From Marinagarivorans sp. UBA5868 (lineage in GTDB: Bacteria > Pseudomonadota > Gammaproteobacteria > Pseudomonadales > Cellvibrionaceae), in assembly GCA_002432095.1 (NCBI GenBank), contig DJFQ01000236.1, forward strand, positions 1-14,214: DNA of 14,214 bases, given 5' to 3'. The position numbers and the translations under genes are program-made. The notes under the pieces were generated by a model. That model did no database searches. It worked only from the letters and a program-made list of their open reading frames with translations, and was not told the origin of the DNA. This document shows positions 5,912 to 13,026 of this stretch, piece by piece. The first letter of the stretch is position 1, and each line of letters starts with the position of its first letter.

Positions 5912-8263
5912 TTAGTTGGACGTGGTTTGCGGGTATTTGTATTTCACCCTCTGTACATGCTCCACGGTCCAAATGATAGGTTCTACGGGAATATTTTTAT
6001 TGGGGCCGATCATCATGGCCTTTTTGATTTCACCCATCGCGGACAAGAACCCTTGTCGGTCACTTTCAATCGTTTCCTTGAAGTAGTCGTTGTCTTTGTA
6101 CAGCTCTTTAACGCGAGCTACTGTTGTCGGATTATTAATCCAACCATCCACACCGTAGGTTCCTTTTGGCAGTCGATCCGGCGCTTTATCCATCCACAAA
6201 CGCAGGTCGTTATTGGAGCGATTCATGCCATCTGCGTGACAGCCGATACAAGAGCTGCCCACGTTTAAGCGTGGATCGTTTGCCCTCGCGAATCCGCTGG
6301 AACCATTATTGGTGTACGAATAACCGGTCATATGAGCGATGTTGTCGGCGGCACCCGTCAGAATACGGGGGTCACGCACAATATTGGTGAAAGCATCAAC
6401 TCTGCGCTGATTAAAGCCACCGGTCAGGTAATACCCCTGTAGGCCGTTGTCCAGGCTGTAGATAATTTCGGACGCGGACTGCATGGCGCCGCCCTGGCCT
6501 GTGTAGTTGCGACAGAAACCGAACCCCTGGACAGCGCCGGGTTGGTTGTTACAGCCTGGGGCGTTGCTGCCAGCGAAACCGAAACCTCCGGTGGTACCAA
6601 GAGTTTGGTTTAAGCTTGCAATGAAACTGAAAGAGGAATTGTCATCCGCAACTTCTCGCCATTTAACGAATTTCGGAATTGGATTTGCCCACCAAGGGAA
6701 GCGAATATCTCGACCGGTTTCGTCTTGATAAACTTCATAGATGCTTTTGTCGCGACCACTTGCCAAGTTGCCGCTGAAGACATCCCAGCTTTTCCAGTAC
6801 CAGTGCCCATCCGGTCTTTTGGCGCGCCACATCAAACGCGAATCAACCGTGATGGCATCAAAGGTGACCATATAATCGTAAGAATCCATGCCTTTGCTGA
6901 TATCGACATCCAGGCTGCGTTCCATTTCATCGGCAAACCAGGGATTCATCATGATCGCGTTGTAAACGTCTGGGCGCGTAAGGGTATAAATTAACTGGGC
7001 AGTTTCAACCCATTTAAAGCCATTAATATCCACATATTCGCCGGCCGCATTGGTTTTCCGCGTACCTTTAAATCCGTCGATATAGGGCGCAATAGTTCCT
7101 TCGGTTACCGCACCTTCTACGTTACCGTGAAGAACACGCTCCCAGGTGCGAATGGCGTGCGCAGGGTCGCGAACGGTAGTGCCGGTAAAGTTGTATTTTT
7201 CGGCCATAACGCCTGTGCCAACCGCCTGATCAATCTGCACAATATTGCCGCGATAATCACGCTTGTTGCGACCAAAGGATAAATCGTCATCCGAGCCGCC
7301 AAAAAATAATTTAGTGACGCCTTGGTTGTAACCCCAGTAATCGCGAATATCGAATTTATAGAGCAGGCCCATGCCGTTCACGTCGACCGGGTGCGCTAAT
7401 TCCGGCGCCCAGCGCGAAACGGAATTCAACGCTTTTGATAAACCGACACGGACGATTTCCAATTGGTCTGCGGTTAATCCGTCGTTGTGAAGTTCGTGCA
7501 TGGAGGTGTAGACGATATATTGGCTGTCCGCAGCGTTCAGTTTGGCTTTATCGTCTGCTATCCATTGTTCAATTTGTGCGTCGCTGATTTTTGTAGAAGC
7601 AGGAACCAAACGTGGAGTTTCCGGCAGCATATGCGCAACTTGATCTTTCCATGCATTAACCGCCGCCAGCATTTGTGTCGCCGCTGTAGCGCAGCTGCTG
7701 CCCGGACAGTTGTGGCGATCCAGCTTCATTCGCACTACAAATTTGGAAAGCTCCGGTTGTTTAAAGTCGACACGAGTCAACGCGTATTGGTGAGCCAGAT
7801 CCACGTCATTGTCCGAATGCATAGGCGCCTGATTACCGCCCAACTCTTCAGGAATCGCAGAGTTGTGACACCGAGCGCAGCCACTTTCACGCAAAAATGA
7901 ATAGAGGGTAGTTTCAAACGCGGCTTTTGATACTTCCATATCGTAGCCAAGCGCTTCCACATCCAAAGCAATGGGTTCGTAATTTACGCCGCCTTTGCCG
8001 TTGGGGAGAATTGAATAGCCCATAGGTACGCCCGGATTATTGACGGAGCCTGTACCGCTGGAAGAAGACGAACTGGAAGAAGAGCTTGAGGATGAACTCG
8101 AGCTGGAAGTTGACGAAGAATTAGAGGATGAACTGGAGCTAGATGATGAGTTGGACCCGCCACCAGAAGTGGTAGTTTCGCCGCCGCCACAGGCGGTGAG
8201 ACCGAGCGCCAGCAACACCACACCTCCATAAAGGAATGGCTGCTTTTTCAAATTTATAATCAT
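5912..8263 (-). CDS. poly-serine-tethered dihaem c-type cytochrome lipoprotein, uncharacterised family
   Basis: Exported lipoprotein of 783 residues, probably carrying two covalent c-type haems. It has a signal peptide with lipobox LTAC (Cys25), a Ser-rich tether (37-69, broken only by Asn38, Asn48 and Thr52), a first haem motif CARCH (129-133) and a second CIGCH (672-676). Two other close Cys pairs (186/191 and 571/584) may form disulfides. The regions ELHNDGLTADQLEIVRVGLSK (257-277; interrupted reading) and NGLQGYYL (606-613) followed by CxxCHADGM resemble a family I remember from planctomycetes and myxobacteria, there usually annotated only as cytochrome c domain or hypothetical protein. 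It is too large and has too many haem motifs for a simple electron carrier, so redox catalysis at the cell surface is possible; fatty-acid cis/trans isomerase and rubber oxygenase were considered but their hallmark segments are not evident. The serine tether uses all six Ser codons. Monocistronic. Confidence 0.82.
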   Translation of the reverse strand: MIINLKKQPFLYGGVVLLALGLTACGGGETTTSGGGSNSSSSSSSSSNSSSTSSSSSSSSSSSSSSSSSGTGSVNNPGVPMGYSILPNGKGGVNYEPIALDVEALGYDMEVSKAAFETTLYSFLRESGCARCHNSAIPEELGGNQAPMHSDNDVDLAHQYALTRVDFKQPELSKFVVRMKLDRHNCPGSSCATAATQMLAAVNAWKDQVAHMLPETPRLVPASTKISDAQIEQWIADDKAKLNAADSQYIVYTSMHELHNDGLTADQLEIVRVGLSKALNSVSRWAPELAHPVDVNGMGLLYKFDIRDYWGYNQGVTKLFFGGSDDDLSFGRNKRDYRGNIVQIDQAVGTGVMAEKYNFTGTTVRDPAHAIRTWERVLHGNVEGAVTEGTIAPYIDGFKGTRKTNAAGEYVDINGFKWVETAQLIYTLTRPDVYNAIMMNPWFADEMERSLDVDISKGMDSYDYMVTFDAITVDSRLMWRAKRPDGHWYWKSWDVFSGNLASGRDKSIYEVYQDETGRDIRFPWWANPIPKFVKWREVADDNSSFSFIASLNQTLGTTGGFGFAGSNAPGCNNQPGAVQGFGFCRNYTGQGGAMQSASEIIYSLDNGLQGYYLTGGFNQRRVDAFTNIVRDPRILTGAADNIAHMTGYSYTNNGSSGFARANDPRLNVGSSCIGCHADGMNRSNNDLRLWMDKAPDRLPKGTYGVDGWINNPTTVARVKELYKDNDYFKETIESDRQGFLSAMGEIKKAMMIGPNKNIPVEPIIWTVEHVQRVKYKYPQTTSN

Positions 8264-8593
8264 GATTGGTGCCCTATATGGTTTGTTGCGTCTGGTGCAG
8301 GTGATCGGAATTTATTTTGTGTTAATTTTTCCGCTTCATGCCTGCAAAAAATGTGGGTATGGAAATTTACAACTTATGCCACATAACCACCCTAACACCC
8401 ACCCGACACGCCACCAGTGAGGAAATGCACCCCATATATGTTACTTGGATCAAGGTTTTTTACGATGGCTAAAAATTCGTCATCAGGCTGTTTATAAAGA
8501 ACAAGGTCAGCATTGATTTTTTGGGTTTATGGTAAAAATGAATACATCTTTAAAGAAAATTAAATCTTATTTTTTAGTTGTCGTATCAAAAAA

Positions 8594-8640
8594 TTAGGCA
8601 GCTAAAATCTATTTTGACTATCAAATTTTAGCGGCTAAAA
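8594..8640. promoter_or_regulatory. pair of operator-like palindromes, GCTAAAA arms 33 bp apart
   Basis: At 8626-8640 lies a perfect palindrome, TTTTAGC-G-GCTAAAA. At 8594-8607 lies a weaker sister, TTAG-GCAG-CTAA followed by AA, sharing the right arm GCTAAAA exactly. The arms are 33 bp apart, about three helical turns, as for two bound repressor or activator dimers on one DNA face. GCTAAAAT (8601) and ATTTTAGC (8625) can also pair as an 8-bp stem. A further lone GGCTAAAA lies at 8467. The regulator is unknown. Confidence 0.5.
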
Positions 8641-8655
8641 AGCGATTATTACGCT

Positions 8656-8667
8656 ATTTATCAGATA
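8656..8667. promoter_or_regulatory. 12-mer ATTTATCAGATA shared with the TonB-receptor upstream region
   Basis: This 12-mer occurs again, identical, at 12831-12842 inside a 19-bp palindrome. The core TATC-A-GATA is itself symmetric. It lies between the dihaem lipoprotein gene and the SRPBCC gene, a little right of the GCTAAAA palindromes. A common operator is possible; two AT-rich regions can also share a 12-mer by chance. Confidence 0.35.
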
Positions 8668-8960
8668 GTGTTTTGATAAGATCATTATATGAGTCAATCT
8701 GAAAATAAGATCTTTTAACGGATGATTCAAAAACACTTGGCGCATATGTAAAAGTAATATCAGCTTATTTTTAAATTGAATATATTACCTTTTAAGTGCT
8801 GTTCGGCACCTTTGTACTGACGAGAAATAAGTTTGTGCTGATCGGAAAATATGCTCATATTGGCCAGCATTAATCGACATGAGATTGATCAACTTCGCCT
8901 GAGATATAACGCCCTTGTGGACTGACAAGTTGCGCTTGAGGTTGCCAAGGAGCGCCCCGC

Positions 8961-8990
8961 TAGACACTCTTGAGTTTATTCTTGTATAAC
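8961..8990 (+). promoter_or_regulatory. sigma70 promoter for the SRPBCC gene
   Basis: TAGACA (8961-8966, 5 of 6 to TTGACA), an 18-bp spacer and TATAAC (8985-8990, 5 of 6 to TATAAT). Transcription would begin near 8997, giving a leader of about 70 nt before the ATG at 9066. Confidence 0.65.
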
Positions 8991-9065
8991 GTCGATGGAA
9001 TGGCTCTGCTTTATCGATAGTCAGTATTTTGCTGACACAACCTACCACGTATGAGGATTTTCCTT

Positions 9066-9515
9066 ATGCCATCGGCTAAAAGAATTCAATTTTCTATTGA
9101 GATATCCGCTCCGGTAGCGAAAGTTTTTGACATCATGCTGGCACCGGAAACTTACCGGGACTGGACTTCCGCATTTATGCCCGGATCCTATTATCAAGGC
9201 TCGTGGTCAGCTGGAGAAAAAATTCGCTTTTTATCGCCATCGGGAGAGGGGATGTATGCGGAGATCGCGGAATATCGACCCAATGAATTTATCTCTATTC
9301 ACCATCTCGGCGTTATTAAGGAAAACGGTGAAATCGATACGACCAGCGAAGCCGTTCGCCAGTGGTCCCCCGCTTATGAGAATTACACATTTACGGCAAT
9401 TCCACGCGGGACCAAACTGGTGGTTGATCAAGATGTGACGGAGGAATACGAAGCGCAAATGACGGAGAGCTGGAATAACGGCTTAAAACGTCTGAAAGAA
9501 TTATGTGAGAATTGA
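9066..9515 (+). CDS. SRPBCC / AHSA1-like domain protein
   Basis: Small cytoplasmic protein of 149 residues with the START-like helix-grip fold, which forms a hydrophobic ligand cavity. Visible signs: the opening strand IEISAPVAKVFDIM followed by ETYRDW (residues 11-33), the central strands GEKIRFLSP and AEIAEYRPNEFISI (50-78), and a long C-terminal helix MTESWNNGLKRLKEL (132-146) of the kind that closes the cavity. Length is normal for the family. I chose ATG 9066 (MPSAKR) because GAGGA lies 8-9 bp upstream; the in-frame ATG at 9051 lacks a ribosome site and adds only MRIFL. It stands alone behind its own promoter and ends at a strong terminator. Members bind lipids or other small molecules or modulate chaperones; no specific role can be given. 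Confidence 0.85.
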   Translation: MPSAKRIQFSIEISAPVAKVFDIMLAPETYRDWTSAFMPGSYYQGSWSAGEKIRFLSPSGEGMYAEIAEYRPNEFISIHHLGVIKENGEIDTTSEAVRQWSPAYENYTFTAIPRGTKLVVDQDVTEEYEAQMTESWNNGLKRLKELCEN

Positions 9516-9556
9516 TTTTCATCCGCGAACGATACCTTCGAACAACACCCTCTAAC

Positions 9557-9586
9557 AAAAAAAGCCGCGCATTCGCGGCTTTTTTT
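9557..9586. terminator. bidirectional intrinsic terminator between the SRPBCC and TonB-receptor genes
   Basis: AAAAAAAGCCGCG (9557-9569) pairs perfectly with CGCGGCTTTTTTT (9574-9586) around the loop CATT. The A/T flanks give a U-tract in both directions, as expected between convergent stops at 9515 and 9633. Confidence 0.95.
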
Positions 9587-9632
9587 GATGCGGTCCAGCG
9601 AAACGCATGGCCCGCGTTCACTTCAGTCGGCT

Positions 9633-12617
9633 TTAGAAATCGGCACGTACCGTCAGCGCATAACGGGTATCGTTGACGAAATGCGACGCATAACGGTCAC
9701 CGGCCTGCCGTTGCCGCATAATTGTCCGCGTCTCCTCATTGGAGATGTTGTTGACTTCCAGGCCGACACTCCAGTTGTCGGTAATGTTGTAGAAAATGGA
9801 TCCATCCAACTGTCCGGTGTCATCGCTCCACACCGGCAGACGGTAATGGATATCCTGATTTTCATTTATACCGCCATTGCTGTCTTCATAGCCGTTGGGG
9901 CCAATGGCCATTAAATATTCACTGCGCCAACTCCAAGCCAGTCGAGCCGAAATAGGACCTCGTTCATACATGGCGACAAAATTAAATGCCTTCTCCGACA
10001 GCCCTTCGTAGGGCAAGGTTTCGGTAAATGCCGTGCCGTCGGTATCGACCGGCGCAATTTGCGCATCCGGGTTATCGGGGTCGACTGCAGCGGGAATTTT
10101 GGTGCTGCTGTCTATATAGGTGAAGGTCGATTGAATGCCGAATCCATTAAACGGGTAGGGAAGAAAATCAAAAAATTGGCTATAACCAATCTCCGCTCCT
10201 GTGATGCGCGCACTGCCGGCGTTGATTGGTCGCGTTACCGCGTATTCGTAACCGCCGTGAACTTCGCTGATGGTCTGGTTGCGAATAATCCCTTCAATTT
10301 CTTTAGCAAAGAGATTGAGATGTACCATGCCACCCTGATCATTGAAATACCATTCCAACGAGGTATCGAATTGATCAGCTTTTAATGGCTTGAGATTAGG
10401 ATTGCTCCATGACGATGAGGTGAGAATGTAATCTTCTGCTTGTGGAGGCGACTCTGGATCGGGAGTGACACCGTCCGGCAGGTCTGCCTCCAGCAGTTGA
10501 TACGCTTGCATCTCATCAAACCCAGGGCGCGCAATCGCTTGCGAAAGTGCAGCCCGCCAAATAAGTTTTTCGGTAATTAATGCGCGAAGATTCAAACTTG
10601 GCAAAACGTTGGTGTAGCTATTTTCGGCGGAGATGGGAATAAGGTCCGGGCCTTCCATCCCGTAAAAAGGATCAAAATATTCTTCGTCTGGATAATTGAG
10701 ATAACCGGATGCAGTCGCTTCTGTGCGCACTAGACGAACTCCGATATTGCCGTCAAGTGGCAGCGCCAGATCCTCAAACCCAAAGCGCATTAATGCATAG
10801 GTGCTATAGGTGTGCTCTTTTTGCACGTTGCTCCATTCGGGATCGTTAGGATCTCGGAATGGATAAGGATGGGTATTCGCCGCACCATAACCAGAGTGGC
10901 CCGCTGCGATGGCAGCGTTATACGCTTGCTCATGGAGATCAAAAAACGACTGTGTATACCCTTCGGCAATATTCACGTTGGGCGCCCACACTACGCCGGG
11001 CGTCGGTGAATCTCCACGATAAAAATTGTTAAAGGTGTTGAGGCTTAAATTTTCGGAATTTTGAATTCGGGGAATTCCCAGCTCCGGGTCCAATGCCCAG
11101 CCCATCATCCAGGTTTGATAAATTCCCTGCCAGTTATATCCGGTGTTGATGTTATCCGCTTCGCGTTCGGTGAGGCGCACACCGAATTTGACAGATTTAA
11201 TATGATCAAAATCAAAACTGTATTGTGCGTCCGCTCGCCAAGCCAGCTGCGTTGCCTCGCTATCCTCAATATGCGGCATGGTGAAAGCCCAATAATAATT
11301 GGACGGATCGGCAAGATAATCGGAATCCGCATTGATCGTCGGCACATCGCCGCTGACATTCAAATCCAAATACGGCAGATTGATTCCTGTCGCCACGGTC
11401 AGATCCTGAGTATCCGTAGCGGATTCAATATATTGAAAATCCGTGTTGAGTTCCCAGGGACCATTAAACCATTTATAACCGCCGGCAAAATCTGTGGTAA
11501 CAGATGTACGAGTCGATAGCCGGACGTCGGCGCCAAAAGCAATTCCGTCGTTTACGGTATCGGTCAAGCGACCCGACAGAAATACGCCGTTTTGATCGTA
11601 GGTCGCGTCGACAGGTGTGAGATCCCAGGGATTGTTGCTTACAAACATGGCATCTTCGGCCCATTGCATATCATATTCACTGCGGAAGGCCGTGAAATAG
11701 GCTTCAGAATCGTCATTGGGACGCCATTGCAATGCGACATAACCACCGGTTCGGTCTCGCTCAAATTCCATGGAACGCCAGTCTGCGCCGCGGGGAATCC
11801 ATACAGTGTTGTCTTCCAGATCCGTGCGCGCAAAAAATGCGCGGTTAAATATGCCGTCGGTTCGCGTGGCGATTTCGGAGTAGGCCAGATCCACCAAAAC
11901 GCCAAGCTCTCCTGCGTTGGTGTCCCACCGGTTGCTGTAAAGGCCCGAGACAGAGGGGCGGGTTTCTTCAATAAAATCCCCGTAATTGGCGCTGGCGCTG
12001 AGGGAAATTTTTTGCCCTTGTGTATCAAAAGGCATCTTGGTGCGCAGATCAACGGTGCCGCCTAAACCGCCCTCGATCATGTCCGCTGAGGGATTTTTAT
12101 ACACGTTAACCGCCGCCATTAACTCTGACGGCACGTCTTCAAAACTAAGGCTGCGACCACCGGCGGCGCCAAAGGTATCTCGGCCATTTAATTCGCTGCG
12201 CACGTGTTTCATACCGCGGATGGCGACGCCGCTGCCTTCGGCGGAAAAATGTTCCGGGTCGCCAATGTCCAAAAATCGCTCGATGGTCACACCGGGAACA
12301 CGCTGTAGAGTTTCGGTGACACTTCGGTCCGGAAGCTTGCCAATATCATCGGCAACGATGGAATCCACAATTTGTTCGGCGTCGCGTTTAATTTCCTGCG
12401 CGGACAGAATGCTTGCACGTTGGCCAACCACAATGATTTCTTCGACGGTTTTTTCGCTCTGTGCGGAATCGTCCGCTTGAGCACCGTCCTGGGCGAATGC
12501 GGCAGAGCTGATATAGGCAGCGCCACAAATGGTCGCCCATGCAATTTGCTGACTCAGCGTTTTTAGTTTGAATGGGTGCTGCAGATGTGCGGCGGTTTTA
12601 TTATTTTGATTATTCAT
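9633..12617 (-). CDS. TonB-dependent receptor, TonB-Xanth-Caul type
   Basis: Outer-membrane active transporter of 994 residues. It has an N-terminal signal peptide with likely cleavage after AFA (residue 42), a TonB box in VEEIIVVGQR (58-67), a plug domain (about 76-195) with the ADDIGKLPDRSVTETLQRVPG signature, an AIRGM segment and the closing IEGGLGGTVDLRT (181-193), then a 22-strand type beta-barrel ending in the outer-membrane signature YALTVRADF with terminal Phe. The plug signature is that of the large proteobacterial class usually linked to oligosaccharide uptake in polysaccharide degraders, rather than classic siderophore receptors; substrate here is inferred only from that class. No transporter or glycoside hydrolase lies beside it in the window. 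Its upstream gap is rich in dyads, so it is probably under specific regulation. The ribosome site is weak (GGGG, 8 bp before ATG). Confidence 0.95.
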   Translation of the reverse strand: MNNQNNKTAAHLQHPFKLKTLSQQIAWATICGAAYISSAAFAQDGAQADDSAQSEKTVEEIIVVGQRASILSAQEIKRDAEQIVDSIVADDIGKLPDRSVTETLQRVPGVTIERFLDIGDPEHFSAEGSGVAIRGMKHVRSELNGRDTFGAAGGRSLSFEDVPSELMAAVNVYKNPSADMIEGGLGGTVDLRTKMPFDTQGQKISLSASANYGDFIEETRPSVSGLYSNRWDTNAGELGVLVDLAYSEIATRTDGIFNRAFFARTDLEDNTVWIPRGADWRSMEFERDRTGGYVALQWRPNDDSEAYFTAFRSEYDMQWAEDAMFVSNNPWDLTPVDATYDQNGVFLSGRLTDTVNDGIAFGADVRLSTRTSVTTDFAGGYKWFNGPWELNTDFQYIESATDTQDLTVATGINLPYLDLNVSGDVPTINADSDYLADPSNYYWAFTMPHIEDSEATQLAWRADAQYSFDFDHIKSVKFGVRLTEREADNINTGYNWQGIYQTWMMGWALDPELGIPRIQNSENLSLNTFNNFYRGDSPTPGVVWAPNVNIAEGYTQSFFDLHEQAYNAAIAAGHSGYGAANTHPYPFRDPNDPEWSNVQKEHTYSTYALMRFGFEDLALPLDGNIGVRLVRTEATASGYLNYPDEEYFDPFYGMEGPDLIPISAENSYTNVLPSLNLRALITEKLIWRAALSQAIARPGFDEMQAYQLLEADLPDGVTPDPESPPQAEDYILTSSSWSNPNLKPLKADQFDTSLEWYFNDQGGMVHLNLFAKEIEGIIRNQTISEVHGGYEYAVTRPINAGSARITGAEIGYSQFFDFLPYPFNGFGIQSTFTYIDSSTKIPAAVDPDNPDAQIAPVDTDGTAFTETLPYEGLSEKAFNFVAMYERGPISARLAWSWRSEYLMAIGPNGYEDSNGGINENQDIHYRLPVWSDDTGQLDGSIFYNITDNWSVGLEVNNISNEETRTIMRQRQAGDRYASHFVNDTRYALTVRADF

Positions 12618-12828
12618 GGATGTAGCCCCGGTCCAATTGAAAAGCGTTTGTTTATTGTTAAATTCTTTAGTCTTTCCTTCCTGCCGGTAGAACGGCCAAT
12701 GCCGTTACGACCTGCACGGTATAACAAGAAGCTGCGTGAAACTTGTTAACTGACCGCGCGTCGAGTGCGGCGGCCTAATTATCGTTATAGATAGTTAACG
12801 AAATAATGCGCGCCATGATACCCACGAT

Positions 12829-12847
12829 TCATTTATCAGATAAATGA
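12829..12847. promoter_or_regulatory. 19-bp perfect palindrome upstream of the TonB-dependent receptor
   Basis: TCATTTATC-A-GATAAATGA is perfectly symmetric around the central A at 12838, about 210 bp before the receptor start. The odd-length, AT-rich dyad resembles a repressor operator rather than a terminator. Its inner 12 bases recur at 8656-8667. Confidence 0.5.
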
Positions 12848-12983
12848 TATTTAATAGTGTTTGTTGAAATGATTGGCCGCTTCTTTGAGAACGTTAGGTT
12901 ATAAGAGGGATGGGATATTTCGAAAGTGGGAGCAATTTGAGATCTATTTCGATGACGCGGGCGCAGGTGAACCGGCGTATTAA

Positions 12984-13020
12984 GCACCGCGTCGCTTCTT
13001 TTTATGAAGCAACGCGGCGC
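12984..13020 (-). terminator. stem-loop after the LamG/discoidin gene, possible terminator
   Basis: A 15-bp stem with two mismatches closes around the loop TTTTTAT (12999-13005), with inner GCTTC/GAAGC and outer CCGCGT/ACGCGG arms. It starts 7 bp past the stop codon of the minus-strand gene. No clear U-tract follows on the minus strand, so it may terminate poorly or mainly protect the mRNA end. Confidence 0.5.
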
Positions 13021-13026
13021 GGCGAT

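Larger units (their letters stand above)
8264..9065. other. long AT-rich divergent intergenic region
   Basis: About 800 bp without a convincing gene, between divergent starts of the dihaem lipoprotein and the SRPBCC protein. From left to right it holds a leader for the lipoprotein gene with a C-rich plus strand (about 8385-8416, G-rich in the transcript), a very AT-rich middle (about 8500-8790) with the palindromes listed separately, a TGAT-AAG-ATCA dyad (8674-8684), and a more GC-balanced right third with a sigma70 promoter facing right. A minus-strand frame of 87 codons (8785-9048) has no recognisable similarity and overlaps that promoter. Confidence 0.65.
12618..13026. other. dyad-rich regulatory gap upstream of the TonB-dependent receptor
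   Basis: About 409 bp without a credible gene, between the receptor start and the stop of the secreted protein gene, both on the minus strand. Four inverted repeats stand out: AACGGC-CAAT-GCCGTT (12691-12706), TAACAAG-N13-CTTGTTA (12722-12748), TCGTTA-N8-TAACGA (12782-12801) and TCATTTATC-A-GATAAATGA (12829-12847). A longer stem-loop (12984-13020) follows the upstream gene. TATACC on the minus strand near 12720 is a -10-like hexamer without a good -35, so promoter position is uncertain. Confidence 0.65.

Noticed and set aside
5843..6268. Plus-strand frame of 141 codons after mocA, near an AAGGAGGT
   Set aside because: It would start at GTG, run through the terminator hairpin and then lie antisense inside the dihaem lipoprotein gene. 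The Shine-Dalgarno-like bases arise at a tandem-repeat junction.
8040..8231. Very acidic plus-strand frame of 63 codons (Glu/Asp/Leu rich)
   Set aside because: It is the antisense reading of the serine tether; Ser codons read backward give Glu, Asp and Leu-like codons. No ribosome site or independent support.
8440..8460. FNR/Anr-type box near TTGGATCAAGG, and TGAT-AAG-ATCA at 8674-8684
   Set aside because: The first has only one good half-site; the second has a 3-bp instead of 4-bp spacer. Neither matches TTGAT-N4-ATCAA well enough.
8785..9048. Minus-strand frame of 87 codons in the long intergenic region
   Set aside because: No recognisable family, no clear ribosome site, ordinary random-like composition, and its N-terminal half overlaps a good promoter facing the other way. 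A small gene cannot be fully excluded.
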